This document shows, in pieces, positions 33,638-42,233 of a DNA stretch of 64,000 nucleotides; the first letter of the stretch is position 1, and every line of letters starts with the position of its first letter. Under the pieces are notes generated by a model. It was not told where the DNA came from, made no database searches, and was given only the letters and a program-made list of their open reading frames with translations. The DNA lies in contig NZ_FTNC01000001.1 in assembly GCF_900156285.1 (NCBI RefSeq), forward strand, positions 1 through 64,000, given 5' to 3'. Position numbers and translations under genes: made by a program. The stretch is from Halanaerobium kushneri. Its GTDB lineage: Bacteria; Bacillota; Halanaerobiia; Halanaerobiales; Halanaerobiaceae.

Positions 33638-34912
33638 TTAATTCAAAAAATCGACAAATTTCATTTTTTTAAAGCTGTTTTTTTCTAAATTCTTTATTTC
33701 TTTGTAAAGTTCCTGCATTTCCTCATCTTTAAAAATATTTTTTATTTCAAATTCTTCATCAAAAAAATTGGTCTGATAACTTTCCCAGATAGAAATTTTA
33801 TCTGCTTCACTTAAAGGTAAATAACTGCCATTTTCAGTTTCAGCAATAATATTTTTTTCTTTCAAATTCTTAAGCTCAGTTTTGATATCCTCGGCTGGAA
33901 GATTAATTTTTTTAATCAACTCGGCAAAGGAGAGAGGCTGGTTGTTTTTGCTTTTATAATTTTTAAAAAGTGTCAATAAAATTGCTGTCGGAATTAAATC
34001 TCTTAAACCCTGGTTGATTTTTTGTCGGTTAAGCATATATTTAAGTCCTGATCGATGTTGAAAAACATAAGAAATCACAGCTCCTAAAAGTATAATTAGC
34101 CAGATTAAATAAAGCCAGAGTAAAAAAATAGGGATAATTGAAAGTGGACCATAAATCTGATTATAGGTTATTAAGTTAGCAGTATAAATATTGTAGAGGT
34201 TTTTGGATAAAATAAATAACAGTCCACTAAACAGCCCGGCAAAAACTGCTGCTGTAGGTTTTACCTCAGTATTGGGAACAAAATAATACGCAATAATAAA
34301 AATTAAAAAATTAAAAGAAAATAGAATATAGTTAAAAAAATTGCTTTCACTTATCTGTTCTCCGCTCAACCATAGCCCCAAATATTTTTGAGCAAATAAA
34401 AGGCTAAGAGTTAGAAATAAAGTGATAGAAAAAGTACCGAGAGTGATAAAAGTCCAGAAAGAAACAAATCTTTTAAACAAATCACGATGTTCTTTTAGAT
34501 TCCAGATTTTGTTAAAGGTAATTTCGACTCGGGCCAGCATAAACACAATAATAAAAATTAAAGTTACAAAACTTATTATTCCCAGCTGTTCAATATCAAC
34601 ATTAAGAATATATACTTCCAGATAGTTAATTAAATTTTCTCCAGTACCGGCCGCCAGATTGTTTAAAATTAGAGTTTTAATTTCCTCTACAATGGTATCA
34701 ATTTTGCCAAAAAAATTGAAAAGAGTCATAATATAAAATGAAAATATCAAAAAAGGTACAATAGAAAGAGTGGTGATATATACCATTCCCATTGCGTGCA
34801 TAAAAATATCATTTTCCCTGGCTTTCTGGTAGACTCTTTTTATAAAAAGTATTATCAGGTCTAAAGAGATCAGCGTTTTAATTTCTTCTAGAAGTTTATT
34901 TTTATTATTCAT
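33638..34912 (-). CDS. YihY/BrkB family membrane protein
   Basis: Start at the ATG of MNNKNK (34912); a GTG nine bases earlier is part of the GAGGTGG ribosome site. The 424-residue protein has six or so membrane helices in the first 300 residues (MHAMGMVYITTLSIVPFLIF; YGPLSIIPIFLLWLYLIWLI), as in the YihY family once wrongly called ribonuclease BN. The last 120 residues are soluble and contain a winged-helix-like segment (LSFAELIKKINLPAEDIKTE), present in many members. Function unknown. It precedes the sigma gene on the same strand. Confidence 0.88.
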   Translation of the reverse strand: MNNKNKLLEEIKTLISLDLIILFIKRVYQKARENDIFMHAMGMVYITTLSIVPFLIFSFYIMTLFNFFGKIDTIVEEIKTLILNNLAAGTGENLINYLEVYILNVDIEQLGIISFVTLIFIIVFMLARVEITFNKIWNLKEHRDLFKRFVSFWTFITLGTFSITLFLTLSLLFAQKYLGLWLSGEQISESNFFNYILFSFNFLIFIIAYYFVPNTEVKPTAAVFAGLFSGLLFILSKNLYNIYTANLITYNQIYGPLSIIPIFLLWLYLIWLIILLGAVISYVFQHRSGLKYMLNRQKINQGLRDLIPTAILLTLFKNYKSKNNQPLSFAELIKKINLPAEDIKTELKNLKEKNIIAETENGSYLPLSEADKISIWESYQTNFFDEEFEIKNIFKDEEMQELYKEIKNLEKNSFKKMKFVDFLN

Positions 34913-35016
34913 CTGCGCCACCTCTTATGAAAAATTAATTTATCTCTTCTAATTAATATATTCTTTAAATAAAAAAATTCTCCTTCACCGAATTAAAAAA
35001 TATCGACTTCTAAACT

Positions 35017-35044
35017 TTGCTGTTTATTTAAATTTTGTTATAAT
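35017..35044 (+). promoter_or_regulatory. Promoter of the membrane protein gene at 35079
   Basis: TTGCTG (35017-35022), 16 bases, and TATAAT (35039-35044) with an upstream TG. Confidence 0.55.
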
Positions 35045-35078
35045 TAAAATATCAAATACATAAATGGGGGTTTTAATA

Positions 35079-35567
35079 ATGGACAAAAGAAAACTTGGTA
35101 TTTTATTGATAACAGTTGGACTGTTTATTCTGCTTAATACTTTAAATTTAATCAGCGATGATATTTTTCTTTATCTGCTGAGCGCAGGTTTTATTTTTAC
35201 TTATTTTATGCTGGGGGCCAGAAAACATTATAGAAATATCGGTTTTTTAATTCCAGGTTCAATTTTGCTGGCCATTGCTCTTTTTTCTGATCTAGAGAGA
35301 TTAGACTTTGTAGATAAACTTGGCGGAGGCTTTTTCTTTATTATGCTTGGATTGGCATTTTTAATTGTTCTAATTCATACCAGCGCTTTTAAAAAGTGGG
35401 ACTGGCCGATTTATCCGGCAGCAGCTCTGATTGTTTTTGGATTATTTGTAATTTTTGTTGATAATAATGATTTTATTCAGAAAATGGAATATTTAAATTA
35501 TATAACCCCCCTTGTTCTAATTGGTCTGGGAGTATTTTTTCTTTATCAAAATAAGCAAAATAAATGA
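35079..35567 (+). CDS. Membrane protein with about six helices, unknown function
   Basis: ATG at 35079 follows GGGGGT; an in-frame ATG at 35064 lies before this site. The 162-residue protein consists of three repeats of a helix pair (KLGILLITVGLFILLNTLNL, then FLIPGSILLAIALFSD, then YPAAALIVFGLFVIFVDNND), ending with a basic tail. It resembles the membrane part of cell-envelope sensor proteins related to LiaF and DUF5668, but no C-terminal domain follows. Monocistronic. Confidence 0.7.
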   Translation: MDKRKLGILLITVGLFILLNTLNLISDDIFLYLLSAGFIFTYFMLGARKHYRNIGFLIPGSILLAIALFSDLERLDFVDKLGGGFFFIMLGLAFLIVLIHTSAFKKWDWPIYPAAALIVFGLFVIFVDNNDFIQKMEYLNYITPLVLIGLGVFFLYQNKQNK

Positions 35568-35620
35568 TAATTCAAAAAATTAATAATATATTCTGTGATT
35601 AGATATTATCCAGTAATTGT

Positions 35621-35780
35621 GGTATACTAAAAAAGAATATAAATAAATATGAGAGTTTTAACAGTTTTCGTGTAGTTTTTGGTGACTGAAAATACTTTAT
35701 TAATAACTTCTACCTCATTTGGGGTAGAATTTTATTAAATATAAATACTTTAAACTATTAAAGAATTAAAGAAGGGAGAT
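35621..35780 (+). promoter_or_regulatory. Long leader of pycA with extended -10 promoter and a terminator-like hairpin
   Basis: TGGTATACT at about 35621-35629 is an extended -10 element about 150 bases before the start codon. Near 35708-35730 TTCTACC pairs with GGTAGAA and is followed by TTTTATT, which looks like a leader terminator. Upstream, AGTTTTC and GAAAATACT could form an alternative pairing. The arrangement suggests attenuation, but I recognise no known riboswitch. Confidence 0.4.
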
Positions 35781-35786
35781 TTGAGA

Positions 35787-38700
35787 ATGTCGAAAAATTT
35801 TAAAAGAGTTTTAGTGGCCAATCGGGGAGAAATAGCAATTAGAGTAATTAGAGCCTGTAAGGAGTTGGGCATTAGAACTGTAGCAATTTATTCCGAGGAG
35901 GATAGAACCGCCTTATTTAGGACTAAAGCAGATGAAGCTTATCAGATTGGCAATAACAAGGGGCCAATTGAAGCTTATCTTGCTATTGATGAAATTATTG
36001 ATTTAGCAGTAAAAAAAGATGTGGATGCTATCCATCCTGGTTATGGTTTTTTATCAGAAAACCCAGAATTTGTCCGTCAGTGTGAGGAAGCCGGAATCAA
36101 GTTTATTGGACCTGATGCAGAAGTAATGGAGAAGTTAGGAGATAAGATTAAATCTAAAATTCTGGCTCAAAAATTTGATGTACCTACAATTCCGGGTTTG
36201 GAAAAACCTATCAAAAAAGAAGAAGAAATTAAGAACTTTGCCAAAAAACATGGTTATCCGCTGATGCTTAAGGCGGCAGCTGGTGGTGGTGGCCGGGGAA
36301 TGAGAATAGTTCGTTCTGATGAAGAATTGATCTCTCAATTTAGAGATGCAAAAGAAGAAGCTCGTAAAGCTTTTGGTGTAGACGATATTTTTGTAGAACG
36401 TTATTTAGAAGATCCAAAACATATTGAGGTACAAATTTTAGGTGATGAACATGGTAATCTTGTACACTTATTTGAAAGAGATTGCTCAATTCAGCGACGT
36501 CATCAAAAAATTGTAGAATTTACCCCTGCAGTTGCCCTCAGTGATCAGAAAAGAGAAGAGATTCTGCAGGATGCCCTTAAATTATGTAAGGGAGCAGGTT
36601 ATAAAAATGCAGGTACAGTAGAATTTTTGGTTGATAAGTACAATAATCACTATTTTATTGAAGTTAATCCAAGAATTCAGGTTGAACATACAGTTAGTGA
36701 AATGGTAACTGGAATCGACATTGTTCAGAGTCAGGTTTTAGTTGCTGAGGGATACAGACTTGATTCAGAAGAGATTAATATTCCCTCTCAGGAATCAATT
36801 AAGATGAATGGATATTCTATCCAGTGTAGGGTGACAACAGAGGATCCGGCAAATAATTTTATCCCTGATACCGGTCGCCTTGACCATTATCGTACTGGTT
36901 CTGGTTATGGTATTAGACTTGATGGGGGTAATGGATATACTGGTGCAGTAATTAATCCTTACTATGATAGTCTGCTGGTTAAAACTATTTCCTGGTCAAG
37001 AACCTTTTCGGATGCGATTAGAAAAGCCATGCGTTCAGTTGAAGAAATGAAGGTGCGAGGAGTTAAAACCAATGCTTCCTTTTTAATTAATGTTTTAAAT
37101 CACGAAGAGTTTAAAAAGGGAACCTGTGATACAGGTTTTATTGCCAATAATCCAGAACTTCTAGATATTAAACCAGGTTCAGATCAGGAACAGAAGATTT
37201 TAAGTTATCTGGGTGAAAAAATTGTCAATGAAACTCGGGGAAATAAACCTGATTTTGATGTACCAAAGGTGCCTAAGTTTGAAAAAATAGAGAGCCTTGA
37301 GGGTACAAAACAGATTTTAGATCAGGGTGGTCCAGATGCTGTAGTCGAATGGATTAAAGATAAGGAAGAGATTCTTTTAACTGATACAACATATAGAGAT
37401 GCCCATCAGTCGCTGATGGCGACCAGAATGAGAACTGTGGATATGGAAAAAATTGCAGAAGCAACTTCTCATCTGGCCAAGGATTTATTCTCACTTGAGA
37501 TGTGGGGAGGCGCAACCTTTGATGTTTCCTACAGATTCTTAAAGGAATCACCCTGGGAGAGAATTGAGCGCCTGCGTGATAAAATACCCAATATTTTATT
37601 CCAGATGCTTTTAAGAGGATCCAATGGGGTAGGATATAAAAATTATCCTGACAATGTAATTCGCAGTCTGGTTGCAGAAGCAGCTGAAGCTGGAATTGAT
37701 GTCTTCAGAATCTTTGACTCTCTAAACTGGCTGCCGGGAATGGAAGTTTCAGTAGATGAGGTTGTCAAACAGGGTAAAATTGCTGAGGTATCGATGTGCT
37801 ATACAGGTGATATCTTAGACGATAAACGTGAAAAATATGATTTAGATTATTACGTGGAATTAGCAAAGGGAATTGAAGAAATGGGAGCTCATATCCTGGG
37901 AATTAAGGATATGGCCGGTTTATTAAAACCTTATGCTGCCTATGAGCTGGTCAAGGCTCTTAAAGCTGAAATCTCAATTCCAATTCATCTGCATACTCAC
38001 GATACAAGCGGAAATGGTGCGGCTACTTTATTGATGGCTGCTGAGGCTGGTGTTGATATTGTGGATACTGCCTTTAATACTATGGCAGGTTTAACAAGTC
38101 AGCCACCTTTAAACTCAATTGTAGCAGCACTTACAAATACCTATCGTGATCCAGAAATGGATATTGAAAATATTCAGAAGATCTCAAATTACTGGGGAGC
38201 AGTTAGACCTGTCTATTCCCAGTTTGAATCTGAACTTAAATCTGGAACAGCAGAAATCTATAAATATGAAATTCCTGGAGGTCAGTATTCTAACTTAAAA
38301 CCACAGGTAGAAAGTGTTGGTCTCGGCCACCGCTTTAAAGAGTTTAAGGAAATGTATCGCAAGGTTAACTTTATGCTCGGTGATATTCCAAAAGTTACAC
38401 CCTCCTCCAAAGTAGTAGGAGATCTGGCAATATTTATGGTGAAAAATGATCTGACACCTGATAATATCTGTCAGGAAGCTAAAAACATGGCTTTCCCGGA
38501 TTCAGTCGAAGCTTACTTTAAAGGTATGCTCGGTCAGCCTCCTGGAGGTTTTCCTAAAGAACTCCAACAGCTGGTCTTAAAAGGTGAAGAGTCCATAACT
38601 GTTAGACCTGGAACTCTGCTGGAAGATTATGATTTTGAAAAAGCTGAAGCAGAGTTAAAAGAGAAATATGATTTTGAACCGACTCAAAAGGATCTCTTAG

Positions 38701-39218
38701 CTTATGCTCTTTATCCTAAAGTTTATACAGACTACCTTGACTATCTGGCAGAGTATGGTGATTTAAGCCATATGGGAAGTGATGTTTATTTTCATGCTTT
38801 ACGTGAGGGAGAAACCAGTGAAATAAAAGTTGAGGAAGGTAAAACTCTGGTGGTTAAACTATTAGAGATTGGAAAGGTGGATGATCAGGGTTACCGCAGA
38901 TTGGCCTTTGAGGTTAATGGTTTCAGAAGAGAAATTAAAGTTTATGATGAGGCAAGTACTGCTGCCTCTGATGTAAGCTCCAAGCAGATGGCTGATCCTA
39001 AAAATGAATTGGAAATTGGAGCCAGTCTTCCCGGTAATATTGTTGAAATCTTAGTTGAAGAAGGGGAAGAAGTTGAGAAAAATCAGAGTCTTGTAATTAT
39101 GGAAGCCATGAAGATGGAGACTAATATTACTGCTCCAACTAATGGTACTGTGGCTGCAATCCATGCTGCAGCGGGACAGCAGCTTGAATCTGGAGAATTA
39201 ATTCTGGAATTAGAGTAA
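35787..39218 (+). CDS. pycA: Pyruvate carboxylase
   Basis: A 1143-residue single-chain enzyme, start at ATG 35787 after GGGAG. Residues 1-450 are biotin carboxylase (LVANRGEIAIRVIRA, ATP loop GGGGRGMRIV, VQVEHTVSEMVTGIDIV with the catalytic region). Residues about 530-800 are the carboxyltransferase barrel (TYRDAHQSLMATRMRT). The C terminus is the biotinyl domain with EAMKMET, biotin lysine at about 1109. It carboxylates pyruvate to oxaloacetate with ATP and bicarbonate, feeding aspartate-family amino acids and the citrate synthase seen at 24806. Complete and in frame. A strong terminator follows. Confidence 0.97.
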   Translation: MSKNFKRVLVANRGEIAIRVIRACKELGIRTVAIYSEEDRTALFRTKADEAYQIGNNKGPIEAYLAIDEIIDLAVKKDVDAIHPGYGFLSENPEFVRQCEEAGIKFIGPDAEVMEKLGDKIKSKILAQKFDVPTIPGLEKPIKKEEEIKNFAKKHGYPLMLKAAAGGGGRGMRIVRSDEELISQFRDAKEEARKAFGVDDIFVERYLEDPKHIEVQILGDEHGNLVHLFERDCSIQRRHQKIVEFTPAVALSDQKREEILQDALKLCKGAGYKNAGTVEFLVDKYNNHYFIEVNPRIQVEHTVSEMVTGIDIVQSQVLVAEGYRLDSEEINIPSQESIKMNGYSIQCRVTTEDPANNFIPDTGRLDHYRTGSGYGIRLDGGNGYTGAVINPYYDSLLVKTISWSRTFSDAIRKAMRSVEEMKVRGVKTNASFLINVLNHEEFKKGTCDTGFIANNPELLDIKPGSDQEQKILSYLGEKIVNETRGNKPDFDVPKVPKFEKIESLEGTKQILDQGGPDAVVEWIKDKEEILLTDTTYRDAHQSLMATRMRTVDMEKIAEATSHLAKDLFSLEMWGGATFDVSYRFLKESPWERIERLRDKIPNILFQMLLRGSNGVGYKNYPDNVIRSLVAEAAEAGIDVFRIFDSLNWLPGMEVSVDEVVKQGKIAEVSMCYTGDILDDKREKYDLDYYVELAKGIEEMGAHILGIKDMAGLLKPYAAYELVKALKAEISIPIHLHTHDTSGNGAATLLMAAEAGVDIVDTAFNTMAGLTSQPPLNSIVAALTNTYRDPEMDIENIQKISNYWGAVRPVYSQFESELKSGTAEIYKYEIPGGQYSNLKPQVESVGLGHRFKEFKEMYRKVNFMLGDIPKVTPSSKVVGDLAIFMVKNDLTPDNICQEAKNMAFPDSVEAYFKGMLGQPPGGFPKELQQLVLKGEESITVRPGTLLEDYDFEKAEAELKEKYDFEPTQKDLLAYALYPKVYTDYLDYLAEYGDLSHMGSDVYFHALREGETSEIKVEEGKTLVVKLLEIGKVDDQGYRRLAFEVNGFRREIKVYDEASTAASDVSSKQMADPKNELEIGASLPGNIVEILVEEGEEVEKNQSLVIMEAMKMETNITAPTNGTVAAIHAAAGQQLESGELILELE

Positions 39219-39257
39219 ACTAAAAGTTATCATCTAAATGGAATATAAAATTAGCGG

Positions 39258-39290
39258 CCGCCTCTTTTAAGAAATTTGAGGCGGTTTTTT
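39258..39290 (+). terminator. Terminator after pycA
   Basis: CCGCCTC (39258-39264) pairs with GAGGCGG (39278-39284) and is followed by six T. Confidence 0.92.
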
Positions 39291-39436
39291 AACCTGCTAA
39301 ACTGCTTTTTAATTTTTATATTTTGTGTTAAAATATAAATATAAGAAATAATTAAATTTTCTGAATAAAAATTATAGAAAAAAGGGGGATAGAGATTTTA
39401 TCTAGTATTTTTTGAAAGATAATAATCTCAAATATT

Positions 39437-39796
39437 ATGTATCATAAAAAAACCAGTCTCGGTCTTGATGAAAATGTAGAAGCCATTCTGGCTTATGCCG
39501 GTATCTGGGTAACAGGTTTAATCTTTCTATTTATAGAAAAAGACAATAATCATGTTCGTTTTCATGCAATGCAGTCACTGATTACCTTTTTTTCTTTATT
39601 TATTGCTTCATCACTGGTGCTTGTAATTCCATTAATTGGAATTCTGATTTCTTCATTAATAACATTTGTGGGTACAATTCTCTGGCTTTTATTAATGTAT
39701 AAGGCTTATAATGGAGAAATATTTAAACTTCCTTATGTCGGTGATCTGGCTGAGGAATTAACCTTTGGTGAAAGTTTTGAGGACAAGAGTAAATAA
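39437..39796 (+). CDS. DUF4870 family membrane protein
   Basis: A 119-residue protein with three hydrophobic segments. LDENVEAILAYAGIWVTGLI, VRFHAMQSLITFF and the C-terminal AYNGEIFKLPYVGDLAEEL are the typical features of DUF4870, a small widespread membrane protein family of unknown function. The ribosome site is weak (GGGGGAT lies too far upstream), so the exact start is the least sure part. It ends at a hairpin shared with the convergent gene. Confidence 0.82.
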   Translation: MYHKKTSLGLDENVEAILAYAGIWVTGLIFLFIEKDNNHVRFHAMQSLITFFSLFIASSLVLVIPLIGILISSLITFVGTILWLLLMYKAYNGEIFKLPYVGDLAEELTFGESFEDKSK

Positions 39797-39871
39797 TTAA
39801 GAGAATTATTTACTGATTATAGTATTTATTGATTATAATTTATTAAGTTTAAATAGCCTGCTTCTAAAAAG

Positions 39872-39899
39872 AGCCTGTAGAATTAAAACTCTACAGGCT
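39872..39899. terminator. Bidirectional hairpin between convergent genes
   Basis: AGCCTGTAGA pairs perfectly with TCTACAGGCT around eight bases; AT-rich tracts lie on both sides. Confidence 0.75.
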
Positions 39900-39908
39900 A
39901 ATTAAATT

Positions 39909-40154
39909 TTATTTAATTTTTTTTAACTGACCTGGAGGTAAATTACTTTCATCTGTATCATTTTCTTTGGGATCTCCAGGTGGTTGAGGATCAATACCAT
40001 TTCCAATTCCATTATTCCCTTTGTCTTTGGAAGGTGGTTCTGGTTCTTCAGGATCATCAGGAGGATTGACAACAACAGCCAGAGCGGTTAAAGTGATACT
40101 AAAGATTAGAACTAAAATCAAAAAAACTGCCAGCACACGATTCCAATTTTTCAT
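39909..40154 (-). CDS. Small secreted Pro/Asp-rich protein under GEMM-I riboswitch control
   Basis: An 81-residue protein with a signal peptide or N-terminal membrane anchor (WNRVLAVFLILVLIFSITLTA) and then an unstructured, Pro-, Asp- and Asn-rich tail with GIGNGIDPQPPGDPKEN and the basic end LKKIK. The tail recalls small secreted proteins with NGIGNGxDPQPPG repeats of unknown role. Its ribosome site AAGGAGGT is six bases before the ATG and belongs to the switching region of the riboswitch upstream. A cell-surface or matrix role under second-messenger control is inference. Confidence 0.8.
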   Translation of the reverse strand: MKNWNRVLAVFLILVLIFSITLTALAVVVNPPDDPEEPEPPSKDKGNNGIGNGIDPQPPGDPKENDTDESNLPPGQLKKIK

Positions 40155-40160
40155 GAGCTT

Positions 40161-40282
40161 ACCTCCTTTTAAAAGACCTTACTCCAGGGAGGAGATCTGG
40201 CAGCCTGGCGGCCCTGAATGGGTCCATGGCTTTGCGCCGCATTTTTACAAATGCTTAGCTATTTTTGCTTCTCCTTAATTAT
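40161..40282 (-). promoter_or_regulatory. GEMM-I (cyclic dinucleotide, c-di-GMP-I class) riboswitch
   Basis: The aptamer spans about 40190-40275 on the minus strand. It shows GCTAA, a hairpin GCATTT-GTAA-AAATGC with a GNRA tetraloop, then the core GCGCAAAGCC, a short third stem, and GGCCGCCAGGCTGCC matching the GEMM-I pattern at its 3' side. The outer stem pairs AGGAGA (40275-40270) with TCTCCT (40195-40190). The same TCTCCT/CTCC segment can instead pair with the ribosome site AAGGAGGT (40168-40161). Ligand binding should stabilise the outer stem and free the ribosome site, so an ON switch for translation is predicted. In my alignment the base matching the guanine-contacting G20 of the Vc2 aptamer is A. 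Confidence 0.82.
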
Positions 40283-40288
40283 AAACTA

Positions 40289-40317
40289 ATTATATTCCTA
40301 AAATTTGGACAAGTCAA
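40289..40317 (-). promoter_or_regulatory. Promoter of the riboswitch transcript
   Basis: On the minus strand TTGACT (40317-40312), 17 bases and a perfect TATAAT (40294-40289) put the start a few bases before the riboswitch outer stem. Confidence 0.8.
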
Positions 40318-40433
40318 TGTAACTGCTTTACATATAAAATAATTTACAGGATTTAATTCTTTTATATAGAATTAATATTAAGAGACTAGTTTTTCTATTA
40401 TATTCAAAAATATTTAAGAAAAAGGGGAATAAG

Positions 40434-40901
40434 ATGTTAAAACCTTCTAAGAGATTTGTATATTTTACAATTCGTTTTATACTGGTCCATGTTATAACAT
40501 ATGTTTTTATCAGTGTAGTATTTAAAAATCTTCAGAATTATGCCAGTGCTTTTATTACGATGGATGCATTTTCTAATTTTCGTTCACCCGATTCCACAAT
40601 TGTCAGGCTGGCACCTGTTTTTCAAATTTTTAGAGGAGCTTTTTTTGCTTTTATTTTATACCCTTTTTATAATACTTTAATTAAAAGTGATTATGCCTGG
40701 GTGAAAATGTTTTTTTTGATCTGGGGATTTTCTCTAATTGGCTCAGTAGCGCCAATCCCGGGTTCAATAGAAGGAATGATTTATACAAAGATGTCTCTGG
40801 TCGAACATTTAATTGGACTGCCGGAAATTACAGTACAGATTTTTGTTTTTAGTTGGTTTTTTGTAAAATGGGAAAACAGAACTGAAAGAGACTACAGCTA
40901 A
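40434..40901 (+). CDS. Membrane protein of unknown function
   Basis: A 155-residue protein with about four helices (starting FVYFTIRFILVHVITYVFISVVF, FFAFILYPFYNTL, MFFLIWGFSLIGSVAPIPGS, and a C-terminal one). The start ATG is supported by AAAGGGGAA. No family is recognised. It lies 15 bases before the nuclease gene and may be cotranscribed with the second nuclease-ATPase pair. Confidence 0.7.
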   Translation: MLKPSKRFVYFTIRFILVHVITYVFISVVFKNLQNYASAFITMDAFSNFRSPDSTIVRLAPVFQIFRGAFFAFILYPFYNTLIKSDYAWVKMFFLIWGFSLIGSVAPIPGSIEGMIYTKMSLVEHLIGLPEITVQIFVFSWFFVKWENRTERDYS

Positions 40902-40916
40902 GACTGGAGGAGTGTA

Positions 40917-42233
40917 ATGCCGAAACCAATTAAATTTATACATACAGCAGATGTTCATCTTGGAAAAGAATTAAGCTGTAATGGAATAAATAATTCTAAT
41001 CATAAAAATTTATTTTCTAATGCCGGCAAAATAGCTTTTGAGAACTTAGTTGAATTGGCCGTTAATGAAGAAGTTGATTTTATTGTAGTTGCTGGTGATC
41101 TCTATGATCGGGAGGCACGTTCAGTTAAGGCCAGCCGATTTTTTTTAAATCAGACTCAGTTTTTAAAAGAAAAAGGAATAGATATTTACTTGATTTCTGG
41201 TAATCATGATCCCGCTGGTATGGAAAACGAGGTTTTTGAACTTCCAGAAAATGTACATTATTTTTCTAGCGAAGAAGTAGAAGTAAAAGAATATCAAAAA
41301 GAAGGAATAACAGCTGCCAGAATTATAGGTCAATCATACAGACAAAAATTTGAGTCAAGAACAATGTACAATTTTTATACTGCTCCTGATAGTTCTATTT
41401 TTAATATTGGGCTACTGCACACAGCACTGAGCAAGGATAATAACCACTATGTTCCAGTTAATAAAGGTGAACTACTTACAAAAGATGATATTGATTACTG
41501 GGCTCTCGGACATTTACATCAGTATCAAAAAATAAATCAGCAACCTGCCATTTATTTTTCGGGAACTCTGCAGGCTCATAACATCAGCGAGGAAGGTAAT
41601 AAAGGAGTAATTCTGGTTGAGGTTGATAAAAATTTAAATAGTAAAGAAAAGTTTATTTCGCTGGCGCCTGTTATCTATCTAAAACTTAAAATTAATTTAG
41701 AAAAAGAAGGATTAAAAAATATAAGTCAACTTCAAAATTTAATTACTGATGAAATTAACAAAATGAGAGATAAAATAACAAACCAAAACAGAAATAAAAA
41801 TTTTCAGATTAAAGCAGTTATTATTCGTCTGCTGATTGAAGGGCGGACAGAACTGCATCAGCATGTTGAAAATAACAGAGAAGAGCTCGAAGCAAGTTTA
41901 GTCAATTATTTTCGTCAGCAAAATTACAGACATTATCCTGTTGTTTGGATCCATTCTCTTATTTTTAGAACTGCTAAAACATTACCTGATCTGAAAAGTT
42001 TAAAAAATAATAACCCACTTTACCAAAATATAAAAGAATTAATTGAGGAAAGCCTTACTGATGCAGAACTTAATCAGGAACTGCTAGCAGAATGGGGACA
42101 GATCTGGCAGGGAAATCAGGATAATGAAGATAGAGAAAACTATAAATTTTATCCAGAGAAAAAGCTGCAGCGTGAAATTTTATCCGAAGTAGAAAGAATT
42201 ATAATTTCAGAGTTAATTGAGGATGGCGATTAA
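40917..42233 (+). CDS. YhaO-like metallophosphoesterase (Mre11/SbcD family)
   Basis: A 438-residue protein with the nuclease motifs TADVHLGKEL, GDLYDRE, SGNHDPAGM, GLLHTAL and LGHLHQYQ. The long C-terminal half and the partner gene that follows match the Bacillus YhaO/YhaN pair better than canonical SbcD. Its stop codon is directly followed by the start of the ATPase gene (no spacer), so translation is probably coupled. The pair is expected to act on DNA ends. A second pair of related design lies at 6551-10086. Confidence 0.85.
   Translation: MPKPIKFIHTADVHLGKELSCNGINNSNHKNLFSNAGKIAFENLVELAVNEEVDFIVVAGDLYDREARSVKASRFFLNQTQFLKEKGIDIYLISGNHDPAGMENEVFELPENVHYFSSEEVEVKEYQKEGITAARIIGQSYRQKFESRTMYNFYTAPDSSIFNIGLLHTALSKDNNHYVPVNKGELLTKDDIDYWALGHLHQYQKINQQPAIYFSGTLQAHNISEEGNKGVILVEVDKNLNSKEKFISLAPVIYLKLKINLEKEGLKNISQLQNLITDEINKMRDKITNQNRNKNFQIKAVIIRLLIEGRTELHQHVENNREELEASLVNYFRQQNYRHYPVVWIHSLIFRTAKTLPDLKSLKNNNPLYQNIKELIEESLTDAELNQELLAEWGQIWQGNQDNEDRENYKFYPEKKLQREILSEVERIIISELIEDGD

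Noticed and set aside
40021-40278. 85-codon plus-strand frame crossing the secreted protein gene and riboswitch
   Set aside because: It runs antisense through both the signal peptide gene and the riboswitch aptamer; composition is that of an artefact.
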